Positions 17,336 through 25,519 of a stretch of 64,000 bases of DNA are shown in pieces; within the stretch, counting starts at the first letter, position 1; each line of letters begins with the position of its first letter. The position numbers and the translations under genes are program-made. The notes under the pieces were generated by a model. The model saw only the letters and a program-made list of their open reading frames with translations, was not told the origin of the DNA and did no database searches. This DNA comes from Gemmatimonadaceae bacterium (GTDB taxonomy: Bacteria > Gemmatimonadota > Gemmatimonadetes > Gemmatimonadales > Gemmatimonadaceae), in assembly GCA_025362035.1 (NCBI GenBank), contig JANYIN010000163.1, forward strand, positions 62,001 to 126,000. The letters run 5' to 3'.

Positions 17336-18757
17336 TTACGGCCGCGCGACGGCCGTGGCCGCAGCACGCGCCGGCTGCCCCGCCGCCCGAGCAAGGGAAC
17401 GATGACCGCTGTCGCCCACCGTGCGCACGGCGGCCCATCCGTCGTCGAGCTGGAAGGAAAGCCGATGCGAGGTGTCGGTGCCGACCGGAATGACGCGCTC
17501 CCAGGACGGCGAGGTCGTGCGACGAACCAGCACTTCGTAGCCCAGCGCGCCGGGCACTGGTGCCCAGCTCAGCGTCCATGATTGTCCACCGGACACAACA
17601 CTCTCACGCCTCGCCACCACCGAATCCGGTGACGGCGGAGCAGTGGCGAGGGCGACCAGCGTGGCGGCATTGAGCCGAGCAATCTGCGCGATGTACCCGA
17701 AATTCACGTGATCGAACGCGTCCGTGGAAAGGTGCTGGCGTTTGTAGTTCTCCAGTCGCTCCGTAAAGCGAAGTCCGGGCCAGCCCGCCGCGATATACGG
17801 ACTGTGATCCCCGCCGCGCCCAATCCGGTCCAATCGAAACACCGGAATGATCTCGAACGCCGGCAGATACACCGTGCCCAGCGCCCACACGTAACGGCCG
17901 AGTTCGCGACTGCCAGACGTGTCCGGGTCGGTGGCGTAGATGCGCACGCTCGTGGAGTCGACCACACCGTCCTCCGCCACGACGTTTCCAATGATATCGT
18001 CGGTCATACCGGCGATCACTTGCTTTCCATTCCTGGTCAGCCGCTGGGCCAAACGCGTGGCTCCGAGCAGTCCCTGTTCCTCTGCGGCGTGCAGCACGAA
18101 CACGATCGTCGCGTCCAGGCCCCTTGGATAGCGGTGTGAAATGACGCGCGCCAGCTCCACGACCGCGGATGTGCCGGATCCGTCGTCATCCGCGCCGGGA
18201 GCGAAACTCGTCGAATCGACTCCGCCGTTTGGCGTCACGCTGCACACGCACGAGTCGTAGTGGCCACCGAGGACGATGACCCGGTTGGTGTCGCGCCCCG
18301 GCAGAATAGCCAACACGTTCACGATGTTCGCGGGGAGATGCTGCGGATGGCGCTGGACCGCAACAATCGCGGCGTCATACTCGACACGGAGACAGCCGTC
18401 GCACTCACGACTCGTCTGCTGCAACTGCGCGAACAGCCAACGCCGCGCCGCACCAATGCCGCGCGTTGCGGAGAGCGTGTCGGAAAAGGTGTTTCGCGTC
18501 CCGAACGACACGAGCGCCGAATCCGTGGCGCGAATGCGCGCCGGCGAGACGTCGCCGAGCAGTGCGGCGATTGCCGGATCTCGCGCGAGTCCCATGCGCG
18601 GATCCCCAAGCCATCCCGAGGTGGCGGGGATGATTGCGACATTGCCGCCAGGCGACACACCAACGGTAGTGGTCGTCGTGGCGGAGCTGCACGCGGCCGT
18701 GGCCAGCGCAGCCACTCCGGCAAGTACTGTGAAGCAGAAGCGAAAAATCCGCATCAT
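17336..18757 (-). CDS. M28 family aminopeptidase lipoprotein with C-terminal FnIII-like domain
   Basis: About 473 residues from ATG 18757 (a second ATG follows at once); the start was chosen for the lipoprotein signal FTVLAGVAALATAAC. All five M28 zinc ligands are visible in order: His in LGGHYDS, Asp in GADDDGSGT, the Glu pair in HAAEEQGLLGA, Asp in YATDPDTSG and His in GGDHSPY. Such co-catalytic zinc enzymes remove N-terminal residues from peptides in the periplasm or on the outer membrane. Residues about 385-465 (SWTLSWAPVPGALGYEVLVR) look like a fibronectin type III fold, and a short Ala/Arg-rich tail follows. First gene of a three-gene minus-strand unit. Confidence 0.9.
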   Translation of the reverse strand: MMRIFRFCFTVLAGVAALATAACSSATTTTTVGVSPGGNVAIIPATSGWLGDPRMGLARDPAIAALLGDVSPARIRATDSALVSFGTRNTFSDTLSATRGIGAARRWLFAQLQQTSRECDGCLRVEYDAAIVAVQRHPQHLPANIVNVLAILPGRDTNRVIVLGGHYDSCVCSVTPNGGVDSTSFAPGADDDGSGTSAVVELARVISHRYPRGLDATIVFVLHAAEEQGLLGATRLAQRLTRNGKQVIAGMTDDIIGNVVAEDGVVDSTSVRIYATDPDTSGSRELGRYVWALGTVYLPAFEIIPVFRLDRIGRGGDHSPYIAAGWPGLRFTERLENYKRQHLSTDAFDHVNFGYIAQIARLNAATLVALATAPPSPDSVVARRESVVSGGQSWTLSWAPVPGALGYEVLVRRTTSPSWERVIPVGTDTSHRLSFQLDDGWAAVRTVGDSGHRSLARAAGQPARAAATAVARP

Positions 18758-18848
18758 GGAATGGGAGGCATTGGAGTTCCCGCGTAAGATGGCAGGAGCA
18801 CGCCCATTCCGCATCGCCGATCGCCGCGTGAACGGCGCGACGACGGAC

Positions 18849-19313
18849 CTAGAACATCGACATGGCGAGGAACGATCTCAGTGAGTCGTTCGTGTTCCGC
18901 AACCGGCCGCTGAGAAGGCGCGTCACCGACCAGAGCACCTTGTAAGCCATCTCGCGATTGAAATCGAGCAGCATCTCAAAATCGGGCCGCGTGATCGTGA
19001 GCACGGTAGTGCCGCCGTTCGAGATGGCATGGGTGGACCGGTCGCTCCGATCGAACACGGCCATTTCCCCGAAAAGCGCGCCCGGCTTCAGGACCGCCAG
19101 CGCCTCTTCTCCGCTGCCCGGCACGTCTCGTGAAATGCGGACTTCGCCCTCGACGATGAGATAGAGGCGGTTGCCGGATTCCCCTTCCCGAAAAATGTAT
19201 TCGCCGCTGACGAATTTCTCCTCGCGGCACACCTCTGCGATCTCATCGAGTTCGGACTCGTCGAGGTCCTTGAAGATGGCGACGTTCTTCAGCAGAGCGA
19301 TGGTGTCGGGCAT
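18849..19313 (-). CDS. Stand-alone cyclic-nucleotide-binding domain protein
   Basis: 154 residues forming a single CRP-type sensor domain: EYIFREGESGNRLYLIVEGE, then the phosphate-binding cassette FGEMAVFDRSDRSTHA, which keeps the G-E and the R-S/T contacts of cAMP binders. There is no helix-turn-helix after it, only a C-terminal helix (SVTRLLSGRLRNTNDSLRSF), so it is not a transcription factor by itself and may act through a partner. It is transcribed away from the phosphatidyltransferase gene, with 121 bases between the two starts. Confidence 0.85.
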   Translation of the reverse strand: MPDTIALLKNVAIFKDLDESELDEIAEVCREEKFVSGEYIFREGESGNRLYLIVEGEVRISRDVPGSGEEALAVLKPGALFGEMAVFDRSDRSTHAISNGGTTVLTITRPDFEMLLDFNREMAYKVLWSVTRLLSGRLRNTNDSLRSFLAMSMF

Positions 19314-19434
19314 GCGGCTTCGCAGGTGACGGGAAGACCCAAAGGTTATGGGCGGCGATCTGGACGGGCAAGCGTTGGCCGGCCAGGCAGGGCAGGAGTT
19401 CTCTGCGGACGCCAGCGATTATCATTCTCACTCG

Positions 19435-19965
19435 ATGATGACCACTCGGCGCGCCCTCGGTAACATCCCGAACCTCCTGTCCTGCTCTCGTCTTGTGCTG
19501 GCAGGTGGGTTCGTGGCGCTCGGTGCGCGTGACGCGCGCGTGGGCCTCATCGGGCTGGCAGCAGTCACCGATTTTCTCGATGGTTGGGTGGCGCGGCGCG
19601 TTCACGCCACCTCCCGTTGGGGAGCGATGCTCGATCCCATCGCCGACCGCGTCTTCGTCCTCACGGTGGTGGGCACCTTCCTCTTCACGGGCGCCCTCGG
19701 CACGGCCGCGTACTTCATTCTTATCAGCCGGGATCTCGCCACTGCGGTGGGCTTCCTGGTGGCGCGCATCATTCCGTGGTTGCGACCGGTGCACTTCAAG
19801 GCACGCCTCCTTGGAAAGCTGGTTACGGTGCTACAACTGCTAACCCTCGTGGCTGTGCTCACGGCGCCACGCACAGTGCCGGTGCTACTGGGTGCGGTGG
19901 CAGCGGCGTCCGGCCTTGCCATTGCCGACTACACGCTGGCGCTGTGGCGCGCCCGCGCCCGGTGA
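19435..19965 (+). CDS. CDP-alcohol phosphatidyltransferase (phosphatidylglycerophosphate synthase type)
   Basis: 176 residues from the first of two adjacent ATGs at 19435; the track start adds a hydrophilic stretch with no family match. The signature D-x2-DG-x2-AR-x8-G-x3-D-x3-D is complete as DFLDGWVARRVHATSRWGAMLDPIAD. The enzyme transfers a phosphatidyl group from CDP-diacylglycerol to an alcohol in the inner membrane; IPNLLSCSRLVLA at the N-terminus and the length favour glycerol 3-phosphate as acceptor (PgsA), but inositol-type relatives cannot be excluded. Its stop overlaps the next start (GTGA). Confidence 0.88.
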   Translation: MMTTRRALGNIPNLLSCSRLVLAGGFVALGARDARVGLIGLAAVTDFLDGWVARRVHATSRWGAMLDPIADRVFVLTVVGTFLFTGALGTAAYFILISRDLATAVGFLVARIIPWLRPVHFKARLLGKLVTVLQLLTLVAVLTAPRTVPVLLGAVAAASGLAIADYTLALWRARAR

Positions 19966-20462
19966 CACGGGCCCGCAGGTGTTCGATACTGATGTTGTGG
20001 GCGGCGTGGCCAGTCGTCGCGCGCGCGCAGGAAACACCGGCGCCAAAGCCCGAGGGGGAGCTGCGAGCGGACGCCATCGTCAACCGCACCCGCACCGTCG
20101 TACAGATCGGCGCGGGCGTGCAGATTCCGGCGGGCTACTACGCGCGGATCGGGGTGGTGGGCGCGCTGGGAGCGGACGCAACAGTCGCCGACGGGAGCAA
20201 CCGCCAGCTCAATGCCCGGGTGGACGTACTCGGGCGCTTCCTGCTCGATCCGTTTCGCCAAACGCCGTGGGGACTGTCGCTCGGCGCCGGCGTTTCAGTG
20301 CGGGCCGAGCCTGCCCGTCCACTTCGACCATTTTTGGTTGCGGTGATCGACCTGGAGGGCCCTCGTGCCGCGGGCGGGGTGTCCCCCGCTCTTCAAGTCG
20401 GACTCGGGGGGGGCGTGCGCATAGGCGGTGCGCTCCGGTGGGGTCACGTAGCGGCGAGGTGA
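19962..20462 (+). CDS. Exported beta-rich protein, unknown function
   Basis: 166 residues from GTG 19962, coupled to the phosphatidyltransferase; the track ORF that runs from 19584 is a shadow upstream of this point. A signal peptide is visible (VTRARRCSILMLWAAWPVVARAQ, cut before QETP). The mature part has amphipathic repeats such as VQIGAGVQIPAGYYARIGVVGA and ends in GLGGGVRIGGALRWGHVAAR, resembling the strands of a small outer-membrane barrel. No family recognised. A hairpin terminator follows 21 bases after the stop. Confidence 0.65.
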   Translation: MTRARRCSILMLWAAWPVVARAQETPAPKPEGELRADAIVNRTRTVVQIGAGVQIPAGYYARIGVVGALGADATVADGSNRQLNARVDVLGRFLLDPFRQTPWGLSLGAGVSVRAEPARPLRPFLVAVIDLEGPRAAGGVSPALQVGLGGGVRIGGALRWGHVAAR

Positions 20463-20482
20463 GCTCGGCGCTGACAACGCAA

Positions 20483-20507
20483 ACGCCCCCACTTCGAATG
20501 GGGGCGT
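20483..20507. terminator. Bidirectional hairpin terminator between convergent genes
   Basis: CGCCCCCA-CTTCGAA-TGGGGGCG is a perfect 8-pair GC-rich stem (9 with the outer A-T) between two convergent stops (20462 and 20535). Only short T/A tracts flank it, so it may be a weak or Rho-aided stop in either direction. Confidence 0.65.
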
Positions 20508-20534
20508 GTCGTGTCTCGTCCTACATCGAGCGCG

Positions 20535-20822
20535 TCAGGCCGCGGAGGCGGCGTCCGACTCGGAGCGAGTCTTGGGCGGCTGTGCGAAACGCAGTCCCAG
20601 TGTCTTGAGTTCGGTGATCTGCTGCTCGCTCAATTCCGGGAACCGCTCCGTCATGTACTTGATCGTTTCGGCGAACCACTCCTCGACGTGCGCGGCATCC
20701 GCGCCGACGACGCCACAACGCATGATGTGCTGGAACAGTTCGTCGCGGGCCTGTTCAAAGGGCGAAGGCTCCACGGGTCCTGCATATCGACGCGCTCCTG
20801 TATTCTTCTGCGGCTTGGCCAT
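20535..20822 (-). CDS. Small acidic/helical protein, unknown function
   Basis: 95 residues, not recognised. It is soluble and mainly helical (FEQARDELFQHIMRCGVVGA, AHVEEWFAETIKYMTERFPE, LSEQQITELKTLGLRFAQPP). The ATG start is followed by a Lys/Arg-rich segment. It stands alone, with the terminator above at its 3' end and an AT-rich 81-base region upstream that contains an inverted repeat, which suggests its own promoter. Confidence 0.65.
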   Translation of the reverse strand: MAKPQKNTGARRYAGPVEPSPFEQARDELFQHIMRCGVVGADAAHVEEWFAETIKYMTERFPELSEQQITELKTLGLRFAQPPKTRSESDAASAA

Positions 20823-20844
20823 GTAATCGGATAAGGGTGAAAGT

Positions 20845-20863
20845 CTATATCAAAGTAATATAG
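20845..20863. promoter_or_regulatory. Inverted repeat in an AT-rich promoter region
   Basis: CTATAT-7-ATATAG, 23 bases upstream of the 95-residue gene, in the most AT-rich spot of the neighbourhood. Each arm could serve as a -10 like element (TATAGA/TATATT on the minus strand) or the pair could be an operator. The spacer continues to the alpha/beta hydrolase stop at 20904 with nothing else visible. Confidence 0.35.
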
Positions 20864-20903
20864 CATCCGGAAGGCCAATGTCCCAGCTGTGGCATGATCA
20901 ACT

Positions 20904-21758
20904 CTATGTCGCGCTGGCGCCAATGAACTCCAGCAGCAGGGTCACGAGGGTCTCGGGCGCCTCCTCCGGGACTAACCGTCCTACCCCCGGTAGGTGCACC
21001 ACCCGCGCGCCGGGAATGAGGTCTGCCAGCCGATCAGCGAACTTGGGTCCCACCCAGGGGTCCTGGTCGCCCCAGACGATCAGCGCAGGCTGCGGCAGCT
21101 GCCGCAGCTCGTCCACCTCCATGTCCTCGTCGTCCACCGACCGCGCCAGCAGCAGGAGGTGATTCAATCCTTCCTCGCCCACGAAGGGCGCGAGGTATCT
21201 CGCCACGAGCTGGTCCGGCATATTGGATTCGTCAGCCACGCCACTGTGGAGCATCTCGCCTAGAATCGGCGCGACGCCCAGGATGCTGCTGCCGACCCGG
21301 AATGCGAACCGCGCCGTGTTCCGCTGTAGCGCTGTGATGTCGCCCGATGGCAGTTCGTCCAACGCAACGGGGTTGATCAAAAACAGCTTGTCCACTCGCT
21401 CCGGTCGGCTCGTGGCCAGCCGCAGGGCGACGGCTCCCCCCACATCGAGACCGACGATGGTCGCCTTAGGCAGTCGCAACGCCGTGAGCGCCCGGTCCAC
21501 GAACTCGGCCTGCGCGGAAATCCCGAAATCCGCGTCGAAGGGGCGGTCGGATTCGCCGTAGCCAAACAGGTCGAGGGCGAACGCTGTCCGGTTCGACAAC
21601 GCAATGGGCGGCGCAATGTTGCGCCAAATGAAGCTCGACGTCCCGAAGCCGTGCAGGAGCACCACAGGTGCGCCGCCGTGGCCGTAGCGTTCGACGTGAA
21701 TGCTGCCTGGCCCTACCGGAACTCTCAAGAGATCAGCGTCGATGGGACCTTCCTCCAC
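20904..21758 (-). CDS. Alpha/beta-hydrolase with Asp nucleophile but no catalytic His
   Basis: 284 residues from GTG. Fold landmarks: HGFGTSSFIW (oxyanion region, 36-45), LDLFGYGESDRP, nucleophile elbow VGLDVGG with Asp105 as in haloalkane dehalogenases and epoxide hydrolases, and the acid region WGDQDPWVG (Asp231/233). The segment that normally reads PGxGHxxxxExPE, carrying the catalytic His, is PGVGRLVPEEAPE, with Arg261 (codon CGG) instead. So the hydrolytic step may be lost or done differently. No signal peptide. It is divergent from the 103-residue gene with 209 bases between starts, in which I see no clear promoter. Confidence 0.82.
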   Translation of the reverse strand: MEEGPIDADLLRVPVGPGSIHVERYGHGGAPVVLLHGFGTSSFIWRNIAPPIALSNRTAFALDLFGYGESDRPFDADFGISAQAEFVDRALTALRLPKATIVGLDVGGAVALRLATSRPERVDKLFLINPVALDELPSGDITALQRNTARFAFRVGSSILGVAPILGEMLHSGVADESNMPDQLVARYLAPFVGEEGLNHLLLLARSVDDEDMEVDELRQLPQPALIVWGDQDPWVGPKFADRLADLIPGARVVHLPGVGRLVPEEAPETLVTLLLEFIGASAT

Positions 21759-21967
21759 GATCCATGGGTATCTCAGCGCGCTTCGGTCCGACGACGCACT
21801 CGGCTCATCGCCGTGCCGCCGCCGTTGCTGCAGTTAGCGTTCGCGCGCCGTGCCGGTCAAGGCCACTCGTCCCAGTGCACAGGTCGCGCCGCCTGTCTGG
21901 GCTCGTCAAAGGTTGCTTGCATCGAGCCGCACGCTGTCTAGCTTTGTGGCTAACGATTGATGGCTGC

Positions 21968-22279
21968 ATGACGAATCAGACCTACGATGACGGACGCGCC
22001 CGCAATCTCGAGGCGCTTCTCCGCGCACTGGCCGAGCGTATTCGCGAACTCGACAGCGCCGGGAACCTCCTGGCCGGCGCCGCCGAGCTGTCGAGACTCG
22101 TTGGTGACGTCCGAAGTGAGTTGTTCCACTACGAGGTCAGGGCGACCTACGACACGCCCGAGGTGGCGGAAAACCGCCGAATCGTCAACGACGCCATCAA
22201 GCAGTCCGAACAAGGAGAGCAATGGCCAGGAAGGGAGTGGACGGAGGACGGGGGGGACGGTCTCGACACCCCGGAGTAG
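21968..22279 (+). CDS. Small cytoplasmic protein, unknown function
   Basis: 103 residues from the ATG at 21968; the track ORF starts much earlier but the upstream region has no coding likeness. It is helical and acidic (NLEALLRALAERIRELDSAG, ELSRLVGDVRSELFHYEVRA). The last 58 bases overlap the start of the DsbA-like gene in another frame, whose ribosome site AAGGAG lies inside this gene, so the two are co-translated. Not recognised. Confidence 0.6.
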   Translation: MTNQTYDDGRARNLEALLRALAERIRELDSAGNLLAGAAELSRLVGDVRSELFHYEVRATYDTPEVAENRRIVNDAIKQSEQGEQWPGREWTEDGGDGLDTPE

Positions 22280-23043
22280 TATCTGCCGCCAAAAAGCGCA
22301 GCGGACCCGGCACGGGATTCTGGGTCGGCGTAGGGCTGTTGGTATTGCTTGGCGTTGGTGCGCTGAGTTGGGTCGCGACACGCCCGAAGGCGGTCGCGAA
22401 GACAGTGGACCCGACGATCAAGCTCAAGGCGGAAGGCTATGTCATGGGCAGCCCCACCGCACCCGTAGAGGTCATCGAGTTTGCTGACTTCGAGTGCCCG
22501 GGCTGCGGCCAGTATGCCACGCTCACTGAGCCCGATGTTCGCACGCGCCTGGTGAACACGGGACAGGTGCGCCTCCGCTATCTCGATTTCCCGCTCGACA
22601 TGCATCCGAACACCTGGGATGCGTCCCTGGCAGCCTCGTGCGCCAACGACCAGGGAAAGTTCTGGGAAATGCACGATCTCATCTTCGCCAATCAGGACAA
22701 GTGGAACGGCGAGGCCACGAGACGTCCGCGCGGGCCGCTCGGCGACCTGGCCAAGAGTCTCAGCCTTGACATGAACAAGTACAACTCGTGCATGGATGCC
22801 GAAACACACCGCGCCCAAATTCAGGCGAATCAGCAGGAGGGAGTGCGTCGGCAGGTGAGTCAGACGCCGACATTCGTGATCGGCAACAAGCAACTCGCCG
22901 GGGCACTGCCCTTTGACCGCTTCAAGCTTCTCGTGGATTCCGAGTTGGTCAGAGCGCACGCGGACTCGGCCAACGGCGCCGCGGCTGCCGCGGGCGCGGC
23001 GAAAAACGGAACGCAGCAGAAACCGGCGTCCAAGGGCCAGTGA
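22222..23043 (+). CDS. Membrane-anchored DsbA-like thiol-disulfide oxidoreductase
   Basis: 273 residues; AAGGAG 5 bases upstream supports the start. A basic N-terminus and one transmembrane helix (about 32-52) anchor a thioredoxin-fold domain outside the cytoplasm. The active site is CPGC (Cys92, Cys95) in EFADFECPGCGQY and the cis-proline is in QTPTFVIG, both as in DsbA/DsbG-like family members. A Lys/Ala-rich tail ends the protein. It oxidises or isomerises disulfides in exported proteins. The next gene encodes a VKOR homologue that overlaps it (GTGA) and should reoxidise it. Confidence 0.9.
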   Translation: MARKGVDGGRGGRSRHPGVVSAAKKRSGPGTGFWVGVGLLVLLGVGALSWVATRPKAVAKTVDPTIKLKAEGYVMGSPTAPVEVIEFADFECPGCGQYATLTEPDVRTRLVNTGQVRLRYLDFPLDMHPNTWDASLAASCANDQGKFWEMHDLIFANQDKWNGEATRRPRGPLGDLAKSLSLDMNKYNSCMDAETHRAQIQANQQEGVRRQVSQTPTFVIGNKQLAGALPFDRFKLLVDSELVRAHADSANGAAAAAGAAKNGTQQKPASKGQ

Positions 23044-23528
23044 ACAAGCGCATGGCGGTGGTGCTCGTGGCGCTCACGGGAGCGTTCGTGGCACTGTACC
23101 TCACCATGTACAAGCTCGGCTACATCGGCACCTTGGTGTGTGCCGTGGGCTCCTGCGAAAAGGTCCAAACGTCCAAATGGGCGACGTTGCTGGGATTCCC
23201 AGTCGGCGCGTGGGGCGTCGCGTACTACGTCGCCGTCGCGGTGCTTGGGCTCGTTGGGCTTCGCGCGGCGCTGGCCGAGAGCGTCTTCCTGTCGCGATCG
23301 CTCACGTTCATCACGGGCGCAGGCCTCGTATTCTCGATTTGGCTGACGTATCTGGAACTGTTCGTCATTCACGCGATCTGCCAGTGGTGCGTCATCTCTG
23401 CGGTGCTGGCAACCGCCCTGTTCGTCATCTGCGTGGTGGATCTGCGAGAAGTACGCATCGGCGCCGCAGATCTTGCTGCGGACGCGGCAGACTCGCGCGC
23501 GGGGCAGGGATCAGGGAGTACGCTCTGA
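23040..23528 (+). CDS. Bacterial VKOR homologue (disulfide-generating quinone reductase)
   Basis: 162 residues from GTG, four to five hydrophobic helices. It has the four family cysteines: the loop pair Cys34 and Cys39 (CAVGSC) and the CxxC pair Cys114/Cys117 in AICQWC, plus the conserved Ser/Trp region (TSKWATLLGFPVGAWG). VKOR homologues pass electrons from DsbA-type proteins to membrane quinone and replace DsbB in many bacteria. Its overlap with the DsbA-like gene makes them a functional pair. The C-terminal Ala/Gly tail is soluble. Confidence 0.92.
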   Translation: MNKRMAVVLVALTGAFVALYLTMYKLGYIGTLVCAVGSCEKVQTSKWATLLGFPVGAWGVAYYVAVAVLGLVGLRAALAESVFLSRSLTFITGAGLVFSIWLTYLELFVIHAICQWCVISAVLATALFVICVVDLREVRIGAADLAADAADSRAGQGSGSTL

Positions 23529-23567
23529 CTCAGCGTGGTCCGTGAATACGAAAGACCGAAGTGGAAA

Positions 23568-23589
23568 GGGCGGGCCAGTCGGTCCGCCC
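23568..23589. terminator. Strong hairpin between convergent genes
   Basis: GGGCGGGCC-AGTC-GGTCCGCCC forms a 9-pair stem with one G-T pair, located between the VKOR stop (23528) and the convergent stop at 23595. Read on the minus strand it is followed by TTTCC. Likely intrinsic or bidirectional termination site. Confidence 0.6.
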
Positions 23590-23594
23590 GTGCT

Positions 23595-23984
23595 TCAGGC
23601 CCGTTTTATCCCGCGCTTGGCTTCCGCAGACTCCCCGAGCCTGAGCGGTGGACGCGACTCGTCCTGTGCGGGCGCATCTCCGTCGTCACGCGAGCGGCGA
23701 CGGTAGGGCACGAGATCCTGGCCGAGGACCACTAGTGTGCGCGTGGCCACCGTGCTGGCCAGCGGCTCCGGAATGGCCATCTGCCGAACATACGAGTCGA
23801 TAGCGCGGTCGAATGTCAGGTCTTCAGCGAGCGTATCGACGAACATCAACGCATTGTCGACGTGTGTGCGGATGAGCGACTCCTCCGCCCGCGCCTGCGC
23901 CAATCGCAGACGACGCTCCGCGCTCGGGTCGATCTTCCGAGCGAAGATATTCTCGGGGAACAGGCGCTTGAAGAGGCTCCACAT
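23595..23984 (-). CDS. Small cytoplasmic protein, unknown function
   Basis: 129 residues from the ATG at 23984; the first 64 residues of the track ORF are not protein-like. Sequence begins MWSLFKRLFPENIF (possible amphipathic membrane-binding helix) and continues with a long charged helix (AERRLRLAQARAEESLIRTH) and a middle part FVDTLAEDLTFDRAIDSYVR. The C-terminus is Arg/Asp/Pro-rich and looks disordered. Not recognised; divergent from the DctA-type gene, with 206 bases between starts where I see no convincing promoter. Confidence 0.55.
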   Translation of the reverse strand: MWSLFKRLFPENIFARKIDPSAERRLRLAQARAEESLIRTHVDNALMFVDTLAEDLTFDRAIDSYVRQMAIPEPLASTVATRTLVVLGQDLVPYRRRSRDDGDAPAQDESRPPLRLGESAEAKRGIKRA

Positions 23985-24190
23985 GGTCGTCCGTCCGGTT
24001 GAGTCCGCGAGTGCTAGCGCAGGGAATATACCAAAGTCTCCACACCAGTGATTTACGGGCCACCCGTGTGAAGAACGGGCCGTAACTGTTCGGGGTGTCC
24101 GAGGCGCATCGGCCCCTTGCGACCGGTCGTGTCGGGGGAGACTGTTGCGGCGCCCGAGAGCCGCCCGCCTACACAACCCGCCTTGCCGAG

Positions 24191-25465
24191 ATGCGCCGCC
24201 TTCATCACAACCTGACGTTTCAAGTGCTCCTGGCCATCACGCTGGGCGTGCTGCTCGGCCTGTACGCGCCGGACACGGCCAAGGCGATGCGGCCCATCGG
24301 CGACACGTTCATCAATCTCGTCAGGATGATCATCACGCCGGTCATCTTCCTCACCATCGTGCTCGGCATCGCCAACATGCGCGATCTTGGGAAGGTGGGC
24401 CGGGTCGGCGGCAAGGCCCTGCTGTACTTCGAGATCGTTACCACCTTCGCCTTGGCCATCGGCATGGTGGTCGCGAACGTGACGCGGCCGGGTGACGGCC
24501 TGGATGTCAGCGCGCTCGCAAAGGGTGACGTCTCCAAGTACGCCGAGGCCGGCAAGGCGCTGACGTTCGTGGACTTCGTCACCCACATCGTCCCAACGAG
24601 CGTCGCGGGCGCCTTTGCCAACGGGGACGTGCTTCAGGTCGTGTTCTTCGCGGTGTTATTCGGAGTGTCGCTGGCCTCCCTCGGCGACGCCGGTGCCGCG
24701 CTCACCGAATGGCTCGGCGGGCTGTCGAAGGTGTTCTTCCGGATTGTGGCGATCGTCATGAAGGTCGCTCCACTCGGTGCGTTCGGCGCAATGGCGTACA
24801 CGGTCGGCACTTTCGGCGTGAAGAGTCTCGTGCCGCTCGGACGGCTGATGCTTGACGTCTACCTGACGATGTTCCTGTTCATCTTCGTGGTGTTGAACCT
24901 GATCCTGAAGGCGTACGGCTTCTCGCTCTGGCAGTATCTCAAGTTCATCCGGGAAGAGATCTTCATCGTGTTGGGAACCTCCTCGAGCGAAGCAGCGCTC
25001 CCGCTCATGCTCGACAAGATGGAACGGTATGGATGCGCGCGGTCGGTTGTCGGGCTGGTGATTCCTGCCGGCTATTCCTTCAATCTCGATGGGACGTCCA
25101 TCTATCTCTCCATGGCCGCGCTGTTCGTCGCGCAGGCGTTCAAGGCACACCTGACCATCACGCAGCAATTGAGCGTGCTCGGCGTTCTGATGCTGACGTC
25201 GAAGGGAGCGGCGGGCGTGACCGGGTCGGGGTTCATCGTGCTGGCGAGTACGCTGGGCGCCATGCGGGTGGTGCCGATCGAGGGCGTCGCAATCCTGCTC
25301 GGAGTCGATCGGTTCATGAGCGAAGCGCGGGCGATCACGAATCTCATCGGCAATGGCGCGGCGACGCTTGTCGTGGCGCGGAGCGAGCAGGCCTTCGACG
25401 AACGCGCGCGCGTAAGGGCGGTCGCTGAATTGCACGAGGAGCGGACGTCGGGCGCCACGGCGTGA
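24191..25465 (+). CDS. Dicarboxylate/amino acid:cation symporter (DAACS, DctA/GltP type)
   Basis: 424 residues from ATG 24191, the usual length of DctA. Family motifs are all there: the serine-rich re-entrant loop LGTSSSEAALP (HP1), the SxNLDGT motif in GYSFNLDGTSIY (TM7), GAAGVTGSGFIVL (HP2) and the substrate-binding TM8 region DRFMSEARAITNLIGNGAAT with the R-x3-N pair. It imports C4-dicarboxylates or acidic amino acids with Na+ or H+ through the inner membrane. The Arg in SEARAITN fits an acidic side-chain substrate. Single gene, convergent with acs. Confidence 0.93.
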   Translation: MRRLHHNLTFQVLLAITLGVLLGLYAPDTAKAMRPIGDTFINLVRMIITPVIFLTIVLGIANMRDLGKVGRVGGKALLYFEIVTTFALAIGMVVANVTRPGDGLDVSALAKGDVSKYAEAGKALTFVDFVTHIVPTSVAGAFANGDVLQVVFFAVLFGVSLASLGDAGAALTEWLGGLSKVFFRIVAIVMKVAPLGAFGAMAYTVGTFGVKSLVPLGRLMLDVYLTMFLFIFVVLNLILKAYGFSLWQYLKFIREEIFIVLGTSSSEAALPLMLDKMERYGCARSVVGLVIPAGYSFNLDGTSIYLSMAALFVAQAFKAHLTITQQLSVLGVLMLTSKGAAGVTGSGFIVLASTLGAMRVVPIEGVAILLGVDRFMSEARAITNLIGNGAATLVVARSEQAFDERARVRAVAELHEERTSGATA

Positions 25466-25519
25466 GCCACAGAACGCTCCGCTCGATCGCGGGGCAGCCC
25501 GAGGGCGCCCGTAACGACG

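Noticed and set aside
20904-21758. Haloalkane dehalogenase
   Set aside because: The Asp nucleophile fits, but the catalytic His is Arg and the halide-binding Trp after the nucleophile is Val, so the specific name is not supported.
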